Positions 1 to 5,179 of a DNA stretch of 6,058 nt are shown piece by piece. A program made the position numbers and the translations under genes. The notes beneath the pieces are model-generated. The model saw only the letters and a program-made list of their open reading frames with translations. It did no database searches and was not told where the DNA came from. Location of the stretch: the NCBI GenBank assembly GCA_903835145.1, contig CAILMA010000735.1:1-6058 (forward strand). Reading direction: 5' to 3'. Each line of letters starts with the position of its first letter. Position 1 is the first letter of the stretch. The DNA comes from an uncultured Bacteroidota bacterium (GTDB taxonomy: Bacteria > Bacteroidota > Bacteroidia > Chitinophagales > Chitinophagaceae).

Positions 1-150
1 CAGAACTGGACCCCAAACGAATATCTTACCATTGCAAAATACCTGAACTCAATTACAGAATTTATCCTTAATGGTGTACTTTATTTGATCACCTTCCCTA
101 AGGCAATTAATTTTTCAGAAAAGCATCTGCAACAACAATTTTTAAATTAA
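1..150 (+). CDS. Possible C-terminal end of an unidentified protein (5' partial)
   Basis: Frame 1 is open from the left edge for 49 codons and ends at TAA (148-150); the start lies outside the window. The peptide begins QNWTPNEYLT and ends HLQQQFLN, with a hydrophobic middle (FILNGVLYLITF, about residues 21-32) that could be a buried or membrane-associated helix. The other two + frames hit a stop within the first 70 bases, and the - strand is also interrupted, which modestly favours this frame. I do not recognise a family and assign no function. With only 49 codons in AT-rich DNA the open frame could be chance, so this is a tentative call. No terminator hairpin follows it. Confidence 0.4.
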   Translation, partial: QNWTPNEYLTIAKYLNSITEFILNGVLYLITFPKAINFSEKHLQQQFLN

Positions 151-413
151 ATTTTGGTTGCGTTGGTTTGTGTGTTGTATTTCTTGGTGGTATTCGCGAC
201 AAATCAATCTTTCCTGAATAGGGCTGCGGACTGGGCAAGGCAAACGTTTGAAAAACAAAGTTTGAATGGATGTGGCTTGATATGAGCAACCTAAAGTGGG
301 TATGTAATGTTTTTTTTGTTCAGTTGGCCTGCGGGAGGTTGGCTTTCATTGGCGATTTGATGAGCGGCGATTTAGGAGTACATGGATTGGAATCAACCTC
401 AGTTTTTGCCGGT

Positions 414-439
414 ATCAATATTGATTTGCCATTTTGGCA
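414..439. promoter_or_regulatory. Two adjacent dyads upstream of the TPR gene (operator candidate)
   Basis: The perfect palindrome ATCAATATTGAT (414-425) is followed after one base by the inverted repeat TGCCA-TTT-TGGCA (427-439). Both lie 30-60 bases before the ATG of the TPR lipoprotein gene, just upstream of its possible -7 element. The position suits a repressor or activator site, but no known regulator is recognised and short AT-rich palindromes also occur by chance. Confidence 0.25.
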
Positions 440-460
440 CTTTAATAACTTCATTTTTGA

Positions 461-468
461 TAAGTTTG
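461..468 (+). promoter_or_regulatory. Possible Bacteroidota -7 element (TAAGTTTG) at the TPR gene
   Basis: TAAGTTTG matches the Bacteroidota -7 consensus TAnnTTTG and ends 4 bases before the ATG at 473. If used, transcription would begin at or next to the start codon and the message would be leaderless or nearly so. The nearest upstream TTTG (433-436) is 24 bases away, slightly outside the usual 17-23 spacing, so this is a weaker match than the other two promoters in the window. Confidence 0.3.
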
Positions 469-472
469 CAAC

Positions 473-1516
473 ATGAGAAGCGCATCAGGCAGGCTCTTGC
501 CCATTTTATTGTTTTTCTTGCTTTTTGTTGCATGTAAAAATACCACTTCCCCGACGGTTGAAAAAAATCCTATATTTGAAAGTGACCCAAGGATGAAGCA
601 GATAACCGATGCAATATTCAAAAACCCGACTGATGCATCGTTATATTTCACCAGGGGTAAAATGTTGTACAAATTGAAGCAGGATACCCTTGCACTAAAC
701 GATTATAAAAAAGCTGCTGAACTCGATACGACAAAGGCAGAGTACCTGAGTGCCATAGGCGATTTGCTTTTCGAAAATAAGGATATTGAAGGCTCTGTAT
801 TCTGGTTTCAGAAAGCGATAGCTAAAAACCCCAAAGAGCCTACTGCACACCTGAAAATAGCCAAACTCTTCCTTTATGCACAGGATTATAAAAAGGCTTT
901 GGAACAATTAAATATAGTGCAGCGCCAGAATATCTATAACCCTGAAACCTACTTTCTCGAAGGGATGATTTATAAGGATATGAAGGATACTGCCCGCGCG
1001 ATTTCCAGTTTTCAGACGGCACTTGAGCAATCACCTGACTATCAGCCGGCTGTGGTGCAGCTTGGCTTAATTTATAGTGCCCGAAAAGACCAGCTCGCTA
1101 TAAAATACCTGGATAAAGCCTATAAAATTGATAGTAACGACGTTTTCCCAATATTTGCCCGCGGAGTCTACTACCAGAATGCGAATGATTTTACAAGGGC
1201 CAAGGAAGAATACAAAAAATGTATCATCAGGAATACCCATTATATTGACGCCTACTTTAACCTCGGTTACATATACATGCAGCAAGATTCTGTTGAAAAA
1301 GCATTTCGCCAGTACGACATAGTGGTTCGGCTACAGCCTGATAACCCTACAGCTTACTACGACCGCGGTATATGCAATGAAATGCAGAAAAAGCTGAAAG
1401 AGGCCGTTGTTGATTATCGCCGTGCACTGGTGCTTGATACTGGTTATGCAAGCCCGAAGGCTGCGCTGAAACGATTGGGCCTCAACCCCAACGGCTCACC
1501 AACAGTACATCAGTAA
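473..1516 (+). CDS. TPR-repeat lipoprotein
   Basis: A 347-residue secreted, lipid-anchored protein made almost entirely of tetratricopeptide repeats. The N-terminus (RSASGR followed by a hydrophobic run to residue 20) is a lipoprotein signal peptide with lipobox FVAC, so Cys21 is the probable lipidated residue; this fixes the start at 473. About eight TPR units of roughly 34 residues can be counted from about residue 54 to 325, with typical alternation such as AYFNLGYIYMQQDSVEKAF and AYYDRGICNEM, and the acidic/Pro ends (LQPDNP, AKNPKEP). TPR solenoids bind peptides or proteins, so a scaffold or assembly role in the periplasm or at the outer membrane is likely, but the partner is unknown. There is no enzymatic domain. 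It stands apart from rpe by 117 bases, which contain a separate promoter, so it is probably not in the same operon. The TPR lipoprotein identity is firm; the specific function is not. Confidence 0.93.
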   Translation: MRSASGRLLPILLFFLLFVACKNTTSPTVEKNPIFESDPRMKQITDAIFKNPTDASLYFTRGKMLYKLKQDTLALNDYKKAAELDTTKAEYLSAIGDLLFENKDIEGSVFWFQKAIAKNPKEPTAHLKIAKLFLYAQDYKKALEQLNIVQRQNIYNPETYFLEGMIYKDMKDTARAISSFQTALEQSPDYQPAVVQLGLIYSARKDQLAIKYLDKAYKIDSNDVFPIFARGVYYQNANDFTRAKEEYKKCIIRNTHYIDAYFNLGYIYMQQDSVEKAFRQYDIVVRLQPDNPTAYYDRGICNEMQKKLKEAVVDYRRALVLDTGYASPKAALKRLGLNPNGSPTVHQ

Positions 1517-1521
1517 TTTCA

Positions 1522-1536
1522 ATGCGCGTTGCGCAT
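1522..1536 (+). terminator. Short GC-rich hairpin after the TPR gene
   Basis: ATGCGC-GTT-GCGCAT forms a perfect 6-bp stem with a 3-base loop, 5 bases after the stop codon of the TPR gene. No T-run follows, so it is not a canonical intrinsic terminator. It could mark the 3' end of the message after trimming, or contribute to factor-dependent termination. Confidence 0.35.
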
Positions 1537-1561
1537 GCACCCGCTGTTAATGAGTTTGTGC

Positions 1562-1592
1562 TTGTAAGTTCTCGCCGAACTGCCTACTTTTG
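1562..1592 (+). promoter_or_regulatory. Bacteroidota-type promoter for rpe
   Basis: TTG (1562-1564) and TACTTTTG (1585-1592) match the Bacteroidota -33 (TTG) and -7 (TAnnTTTG) elements with a 20-base spacer, within the usual range. Transcription would begin near 1597-1600, giving a leader of about 35 bases before the rpe start at 1634. The match is by consensus only. Confidence 0.6.
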
Positions 1593-1633
1593 AATAAATT
1601 GCTTTTCTTTTAAAAACATAAAATACTTATACA

Positions 1634-2284
1634 ATGCCAATAATAGCACCCTCTATCCTCTCCGCCAACTTCCTGAGGCTGGAACAGGAAATTGATATGA
1701 TAAATGATAGTGACGCAGACTGGTTTCATATTGATGTGATGGACGGCCGCTTTGTGCCCAACATCACCTTCGGTATGCCTATCATCTCAGCGATGAAAAA
1801 AAGGGCGAGAAAGCCGTTTGACGTGCACCTGATGATTGTGGAGCCAGAAAAATACATTGAGGCTTTTGCAAACGCCGGTGCCGATATTTTGACGGTACAC
1901 TATGAGGCATCTCCCCACCTGCACCGCAACCTGCAACTCATAAAGGCACATGGCATGAAGGCTGGTGTTGCGCTAAACCCGCACACACCAGTGAGCTTAC
2001 TTTGCGATGTACTCAATGACATAGACCTTGTTTGTATCATGAGCGTGAATCCGGGATTCGGGGGGCAGAAGTTTATTGACCAGACTACACACAAGATCAG
2101 GACGCTAAAGAAAATGATACTGGAGCACGGCGCACATACCCAGATAGAAATAGATGGAGGTGTTACCATTGAAAATGCACCCGTGTTGCTACGCGATGGT
2201 GCTGATGCACTGGTGGCAGGTAATACCGTGTTTTCATCGCCAAACCCAACTGAAACTATTGCCCGGCTGAAAACAGGGAAATAA
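1634..2284 (+). CDS. rpe: Ribulose-phosphate 3-epimerase
   Basis: This cytoplasmic TIM-barrel enzyme (EC 5.1.3.1) interconverts D-ribulose 5-phosphate and D-xylulose 5-phosphate in the non-oxidative pentose phosphate pathway. The 216-residue length is normal for the family and both ends are intact. All signature stretches are present in order: IAPSILSANF (4-13), FHIDVMDGRFVPN (31-43), DVHLMI (63-68), VNPGFGGQKF (138-147), IEIDGG (171-176) and the terminal phosphate-site region LVAGNTVF (193-200). By family alignment the metal ligands are His32, Asp34, His65 and Asp174, with Asp34 and Asp174 acting as the acid/base pair; Met36, Met67 and Met136 match the conserved methionines lining the active site. 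The ATG at 1634 starts directly at the first beta strand, as is usual, and has no Shine-Dalgarno sequence. The gene has its own promoter match upstream and lies 29 bases before the receptor gene, suggesting a two-gene transcript. Confidence 0.98.
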   Translation: MPIIAPSILSANFLRLEQEIDMINDSDADWFHIDVMDGRFVPNITFGMPIISAMKKRARKPFDVHLMIVEPEKYIEAFANAGADILTVHYEASPHLHRNLQLIKAHGMKAGVALNPHTPVSLLCDVLNDIDLVCIMSVNPGFGGQKFIDQTTHKIRTLKKMILEHGAHTQIEIDGGVTIENAPVLLRDGADALVAGNTVFSSPNPTETIARLKTGK

Positions 2285-2313
2285 TATTTACACATTTTCG
2301 TTATTAAGCGGGT

Positions 2314-4737
2314 ATGCAGCTACATCGGTTTTTATTGATCGCTATTTTATTTTTTATTCCATCTCTATCCATTGCCCAGCAGGCAACTATGGATGGTATT
2401 GTGCGCAATGACTCCGGCAAGGTTATGGAAGACGTGCAGGTGGTGGATGCGGAAACACAAACCGGGACCCATACCAATGCAAAGGGCTATTACTTGCTCA
2501 ATATACCCACCGGCAAGCAGGTGATGCTTATTTATTACAAACAGGGCTTTGGCGTAGTGAGGAAGGTTATTGAGTTAAGCCCCGGTGATGTGCACAGCTT
2601 TAATGTAACGCTTAAAGAAAACATACAAAAGGAAGTAATTGTAACCGATAAACAGGACCGCTATGCGGCCGGCAACGTGAAAGTTGAGATATCTAAAGTA
2701 AACTTTATACCCGGCGTATCAAGTGGGGTGGAGGAGATACTAAAGATGCTGGTGGGTAGCCACGATGAACTCACCTCGCAATACAGCGTGCGCGGTGGCA
2801 ACTACGATGAGAATCTTGTTTACGTCAATGATTTTGAAATTTACAGACCATTCCTTGTAAGGACAGGGCAGCAGGAGGGTCTGAGTTTTGTAAACAGCGA
2901 CCTTGTCGCTAATGTTAACTTTTCTGTGGGCGGGTTTCAGTCGAAATACGGCGATAAGATGAGCAGCGTGCTCGATGTCACGTATAAAAAACCGACCCAT
3001 TTTGCGGGCTCCGTAATGGTGAGCTTACTTGGTGCGAGCCTGCACCTTGAGGGCATATCTAAAAACAAAAAACTCACCTACCTGATAGGCGCGCGGCAGA
3101 AAAGTAATCAGTACGTACTACAGTCGCAGCCAACGAAGGGTATTTATAATCCGTCGTTTTCTGACATACAGGCGCTGGTTGACTATAAAATAAATGACAG
3201 CTGGGAGATAGAGGCTATTGGCAACTATGCACGTAACCGATTTACCTTCTTCCCACAAACAATGGTGTCCAGTTTTGGTGTGCTCAATCAGGCTTACCAG
3301 CTCGATGTGTTTTATGATGGGGGAGAGTACGATCAGTTCGATTCGCGCTTTGGAGGCCTTTCTGCCACCTATCACAAAGACTCATCGAAGCTCAGGCTCA
3401 AATTTCTGGCATCGGGCTTCCAGACCAATGAATATGAAACCTACGATATTGGCGGCGAATACCTTTTTGGTGAGCTACAGACCGACCAGAGCAAGGCTGA
3501 CTTCGGGCAGATAAAAACCTATCTGGGTACAGGGTATATACAGGATTTTGCACGCAATTACCTGCAGGCTAATGTTGGCGACGTGGGTATCCGTGGCTCA
3601 TACGATGCCAATGCAAAAAACTTCATACAGTTTGGTGTGAATGCAAACTACACCAGTATCAACGATTACCTGCATGAATACGAGCGCCGCGACTCTTCTG
3701 CTTTCAACCAGCCCTACGACCCTATAAACCTGAAGATGTATTATTTCTACAACTCCAGTTCCAACTTCGATTACGTGCGGCTTAGTGGCTTTCTTCAGGA
3801 TAATTTCAGGCTCGATTCTGCGGGCCGTTTTTCGGGGTCCGCCGGTGTGCGCCTGAATTACAGTTTCCTGAATTCAGAAATGCTGTTGAGCCCAAGGTTG
3901 CAACTCGCTTACAAACCAGGCAAGAAGCGCGATATCATTTATAAGTTCTCTACCGGCCTTTACCAGCAGCCACCATTTTACCGGGAGATGCGCGACATGC
4001 AGGGCAATGTGAACATGCAGCTCAAAGCGCAAAAGTCGTTCCAGATAGTAGCCGGTGTTGATGAAAATTTCAAACTTTACAACCGCCCTTACCGCGTGAC
4101 TTTTGAAACCTACTACAAAAATCTGTGGGATCTTGACCCCTTTCAGTATGACAATGTAAGCATAAGGTACACCGCTAAGAATGATGCAAAAGGGTATGTA
4201 TATGGCGGTGAAGTAAGGCTCTATGGCGACATAGTGAAGGATGCCACATCGTGGATTAGTATAGGGCTGCTGAAAGGCGCACAGAAGATAACCGATAGCG
4301 CAACTATTCCCGGGTACAACAGTTATTTCCCTTTGCCCAACGACCAGCGTTTTATGCTGGGTATGTATTTTGAAGACTACTTGCGGCGCAATAAGAATTT
4401 CAAAGTGCACATCAACATGATGTATGCCACGGGGCTGCCCATAGGCCCTCCCGGCGGGCACTTGTATGAAGACATCATCAGGCTGCCGGACTACAAGCGA
4501 GTGGATATAGGGTTCTCAGCGCTGCTGCTTGATGCCGACCGCCATGAGCACCCGCCCCATAGCTATTTTAACCTGTTGCACAGCGTATGGGCGAGCCTTG
4601 AAGTATTTAACCTGCTGGGCATCCAAAACACGCTCAACTATACCTGGATACAGGATGAGAGTACCAATAAAACCTTTGCCGTCCCCAATCGTTTGACATC
4701 GAGGCTGCTGAATGTGAAGTTGCTTTTCAGCTTTTAA
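2314..4737 (+). CDS. TonB-dependent outer-membrane receptor with N-terminal carboxypeptidase-regulatory-like domain
   Basis: An 807-residue outer-membrane transporter that would take up a ligand using energy from TonB-ExbBD. A signal peptide (hydrophobic core about residues 6-20, probable cleavage near SIA-QQ at 21) fixes the start. Residues about 24-101 form a carboxypeptidase-D-regulatory-like beta-sandwich (GIVRNDSGKVMEDVQV, then GYYLLNIPTG), typical of Bacteroidota receptors. The plug spans about 118-225, with SQYSVRGGNYDENLVYVND at 156-173 and GGFQSKYGDKMSSVLDV near 206-222. The rest is a beta-barrel rich in alternating aromatic strands, ending in a C-terminal Phe (LLFSF), the usual outer-membrane assembly signal. 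No SusD-like partner is next to it, so it is not a classic SusC/D glycan pair; the substrate (siderophore, cobalamin, peptide or other) cannot be inferred. It probably shares a transcript with rpe, although their functional link is unclear. Confidence 0.95.
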   Translation: MQLHRFLLIAILFFIPSLSIAQQATMDGIVRNDSGKVMEDVQVVDAETQTGTHTNAKGYYLLNIPTGKQVMLIYYKQGFGVVRKVIELSPGDVHSFNVTLKENIQKEVIVTDKQDRYAAGNVKVEISKVNFIPGVSSGVEEILKMLVGSHDELTSQYSVRGGNYDENLVYVNDFEIYRPFLVRTGQQEGLSFVNSDLVANVNFSVGGFQSKYGDKMSSVLDVTYKKPTHFAGSVMVSLLGASLHLEGISKNKKLTYLIGARQKSNQYVLQSQPTKGIYNPSFSDIQALVDYKINDSWEIEAIGNYARNRFTFFPQTMVSSFGVLNQAYQLDVFYDGGEYDQFDSRFGGLSATYHKDSSKLRLKFLASGFQTNEYETYDIGGEYLFGELQTDQSKADFGQIKTYLGTGYIQDFARNYLQANVGDVGIRGSYDANAKNFIQFGVNANYTSINDYLHEYERRDSSAFNQPYDPINLKMYYFYNSSSNFDYVRLSGFLQDNFRLDSAGRFSGSAGVRLNYSFLNSEMLLSPRLQLAYKPGKKRDIIYKFSTGLYQQPPFYREMRDMQGNVNMQLKAQKSFQIVAGVDENFKLYNRPYRVTFETYYKNLWDLDPFQYDNVSIRYTAKNDAKGYVYGGEVRLYGDIVKDATSWISIGLLKGAQKITDSATIPGYNSYFPLPNDQRFMLGMYFEDYLRRNKNFKVHINMMYATGLPIGPPGGHLYEDIIRLPDYKRVDIGFSALLLDADRHEHPPHSYFNLLHSVWASLEVFNLLGIQNTLNYTWIQDESTNKTFAVPNRLTSRLLNVKLLFSF

Positions 4738-4757
4738 AAGAAAATATTATTTGTTTG

Positions 4758-4803
4758 AAACCCTTACCAGTAAAGGCTTTGCGCAGGTTTTTTTATTTTT
4801 TTT
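4758..4803 (+). terminator. Weak intrinsic terminator candidate after the receptor gene
   Basis: About 20 bases after the receptor stop codon, AAACC (4758-4762) can pair with GGTTT (4786-4790). An inner stem CCTTA/TAAAGG (4762-4766 with 4771-4776, one bulge) competes with or adds to it. A long T-rich tail (seven T, A, eight T; 4788-4803) follows. The T-run is convincing, but the stem is imperfect. Confidence 0.4.
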
Positions 4804-4812
4804 GAAAAAAGA

Positions 4813-4843
4813 TTTTGTTGTAAAAAGTATATGCTTATCTTTG
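4813..4843 (+). promoter_or_regulatory. Bacteroidota-type promoter for tRNA-Lys
   Basis: TTTTG (4813-4817) and TATCTTTG (4836-4843) match the Bacteroidota -33 and -7 elements (TTTG / TAnnTTTG) with an 18-base spacer. Transcription should start near 4848-4852, leaving a 5' leader of about 65 bases before the mature tRNA. This is the best promoter match in the window and shows that the tRNA is transcribed independently of the receptor gene. Confidence 0.65.
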
Positions 4844-4873
4844 CGCTCCCATTCAGGAATGGATGAGGGAAAT

Positions 4874-4901
4874 AAACAGAAATATCGAACCATTTCTGTT
4901 T
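4874..4901 (+). repeat. Perfect 10-bp inverted repeat in the tRNA-Lys leader
   Basis: AAACAGAAAT (4874-4883) and ATTTCTGTTT (4892-4901) are exact reverse complements separated by 8 bases. The hairpin ends 13 bases before the tRNA. A smaller hairpin, CCATT-CAGG-AATGG (4849-4862), lies at the expected transcript start. The structure may be part of the tRNA precursor, for example a processing signal, or a protein-binding dyad on the DNA. No T-run follows, so it is not a terminator. Confidence 0.5.
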
Positions 4902-4914
4902 CAATACAAACCAT

Positions 4915-4987
4915 GATCTCGTAGCTCAGTTGGTAGAGCAATACACTTTTAATGTATGGGTCTTGGGTTCGAGTCCCAACGGGATCA
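4915..4987 (+). tRNA. tRNA-Lys (anticodon TTT)
   Basis: A complete cloverleaf can be folded by hand. The acceptor stem GATCTCG (4915-4921) pairs with CGGGATC (4980-4986) with one T-G wobble. The D arm is GCTC/GAGC (4924-4927 with 4936-4939). The anticodon stem ATACA/TGTAT (4941-4945 with 4953-4957) encloses loop CTTTTAA with anticodon TTT at 4948-4950. The T arm TTGGG/CCCAA (4963-4967 with 4975-4979) has loop TTCGAGT. The discriminator base is A4987. The 3' CCA is not encoded (ACT follows), so it must be added after transcription. It decodes AAA and AAG as lysine. Its 3' end appears to be the insertion site of the element to the right. Confidence 0.97.
4963..4987 (+). other. Candidate attachment site (att core) in the tRNA-Lys 3' end
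   Basis: Tyrosine recombinases of integrative elements commonly use the 3' half of tRNA genes as attB and restore the tRNA with an identical element-borne sequence. Here an integrase gene lies about 190 bases from the tRNA 3' end and points toward it. The T arm and acceptor 3' strand are the most likely core. No second copy of this sequence is seen in the window, so the core boundaries are an inference; the matching repeat would lie beyond the right edge. Confidence 0.45.
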
Positions 4988-4998
4988 CTTTTTTCTTC

Positions 4999-5043
4999 AT
5001 AAGACGTTGTAAATCAAGCGATTGCAACGTCTTATTTTTTTTT
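4999..5043 (+). terminator. Strong intrinsic terminator of tRNA-Lys
   Basis: ATAAGACGTTG (4999-5009) pairs perfectly with CAACGTCTTAT (5025-5035). The loop region can add an inner stem AATC/GATT (5012-5015 with 5020-5023) closed by the tetraloop AAGC. A run of nine T (5035-5043) follows directly. It starts 12 bases after the tRNA and acts on the + strand. No T-run exists on the opposite side, so it would not stop the integrase transcript. If the tRNA 3' end is the att site, this terminator belongs to the element rather than to the original locus. Confidence 0.85.
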
Positions 5044-5067
5044 GTGGCATTTTTTGTGGCATTTTTT
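5044..5067. repeat. Two tandem 12-bp units GTGGCATTTTTT
   Basis: GTGGCATTTTTT occurs at 5044-5055 and again at 5056-5067 without mismatch, preceded and followed by further T. The units sit between the tRNA terminator and the integrase gene. Short tandem direct repeats close to the core are the usual form of arm-type binding sites for the N-terminal domain of tyrosine integrases, which makes that the leading interpretation. Slippage of a T-rich sequence is the alternative. Confidence 0.6.
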
Positions 5068-5097
5068 TAAAACACTTTTTGCCCTGAAAGCCTTTAC

Positions 5098-5124
5098 AGG
5101 CACAGTTCTTGTGGATTAGTGCCT
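5098..5124. repeat. Short inverted repeat AGGCAC/GTGCCT in the tRNA-integrase gap
   Basis: AGGCAC (5098-5103) and GTGCCT (5119-5124) are exact reverse complements separated by 15 bases. Immediately upstream, CCTGAAAG-C-CTTT-A-CAGG (5083-5100) is a near-perfect palindrome with one bulged A. They may be recombinase or accessory-factor sites, but each is short enough to be chance. Confidence 0.25.
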
Positions 5125-5132
5125 AAAATAAT

Positions 5133-5161
5133 AAAAGGCGACCAGAATTTGACCGCCTTTT
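5133..5161 (-). terminator. Terminator of the integrase gene, probably bidirectional
   Basis: AAAAGGCG (5133-5140) pairs with CGCCTTTT (5154-5161) around a 13-base loop. On the - strand it begins 18 bases past the integrase stop codon and is followed by TTTTATTATTTT, a suitable release tract. On the + strand the stem ends in a short T-run (5158-5162), so it may also stop read-through from the tRNA side. Confidence 0.7.
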
Positions 5162-5179
5162 TCTATTAAAATGTCACCA

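Larger units (their letters stand above)
151..472. other. Gene-poor stretch upstream of the TPR lipoprotein gene
   Basis: No convincing gene is visible in about 320 bases. The + strand between about 152 and 200 is strongly G/T-rich with very few C. A + strand frame (270-476, 68 codons) overlaps the following start codon as ATGA, but its peptide resembles no family I know and has no clear start signal, so it is not called. Two adjacent dyads lie near the right end: the perfect 12-base palindrome ATCAATATTGAT (414-425) and TGCCA-TTT-TGGCA (427-439). The stretch may be a long regulatory region or decayed coding DNA; the sequence does not decide. Confidence 0.5.

Noticed and set aside
451..672. 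73-codon - strand frame at the 5' end of the TPR gene
   Set aside because: It is antisense to the lipoprotein signal peptide and first TPR; its peptide shows no recognisable domain or signal.
1900..2295. 131-codon open frame on the - strand across the 3' part of rpe
   Set aside because: It is antisense to conserved rpe motifs; its composition is rich in Ser, Pro and Cys with no family resemblance.
3874..4461. 195-codon open frame on the - strand inside the receptor gene
   Set aside because: It is antisense to a clearly coding TonB-dependent receptor barrel and its peptide has no recognisable domain. Long antisense frames are a common by-product of coding bias.
4997..5062. 21-residue frame on the - strand starting MPQKMPQK
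   Set aside because: The repeat in the peptide simply reflects the 12-bp DNA tandem repeat, and the rest of the frame runs through the tRNA terminator hairpin. No start signals are seen.
5044..5068. Start of a CRISPR-like or longer repeat array
   Set aside because: There are only two adjacent 12-bp units with no spacers and no further copies in the window.
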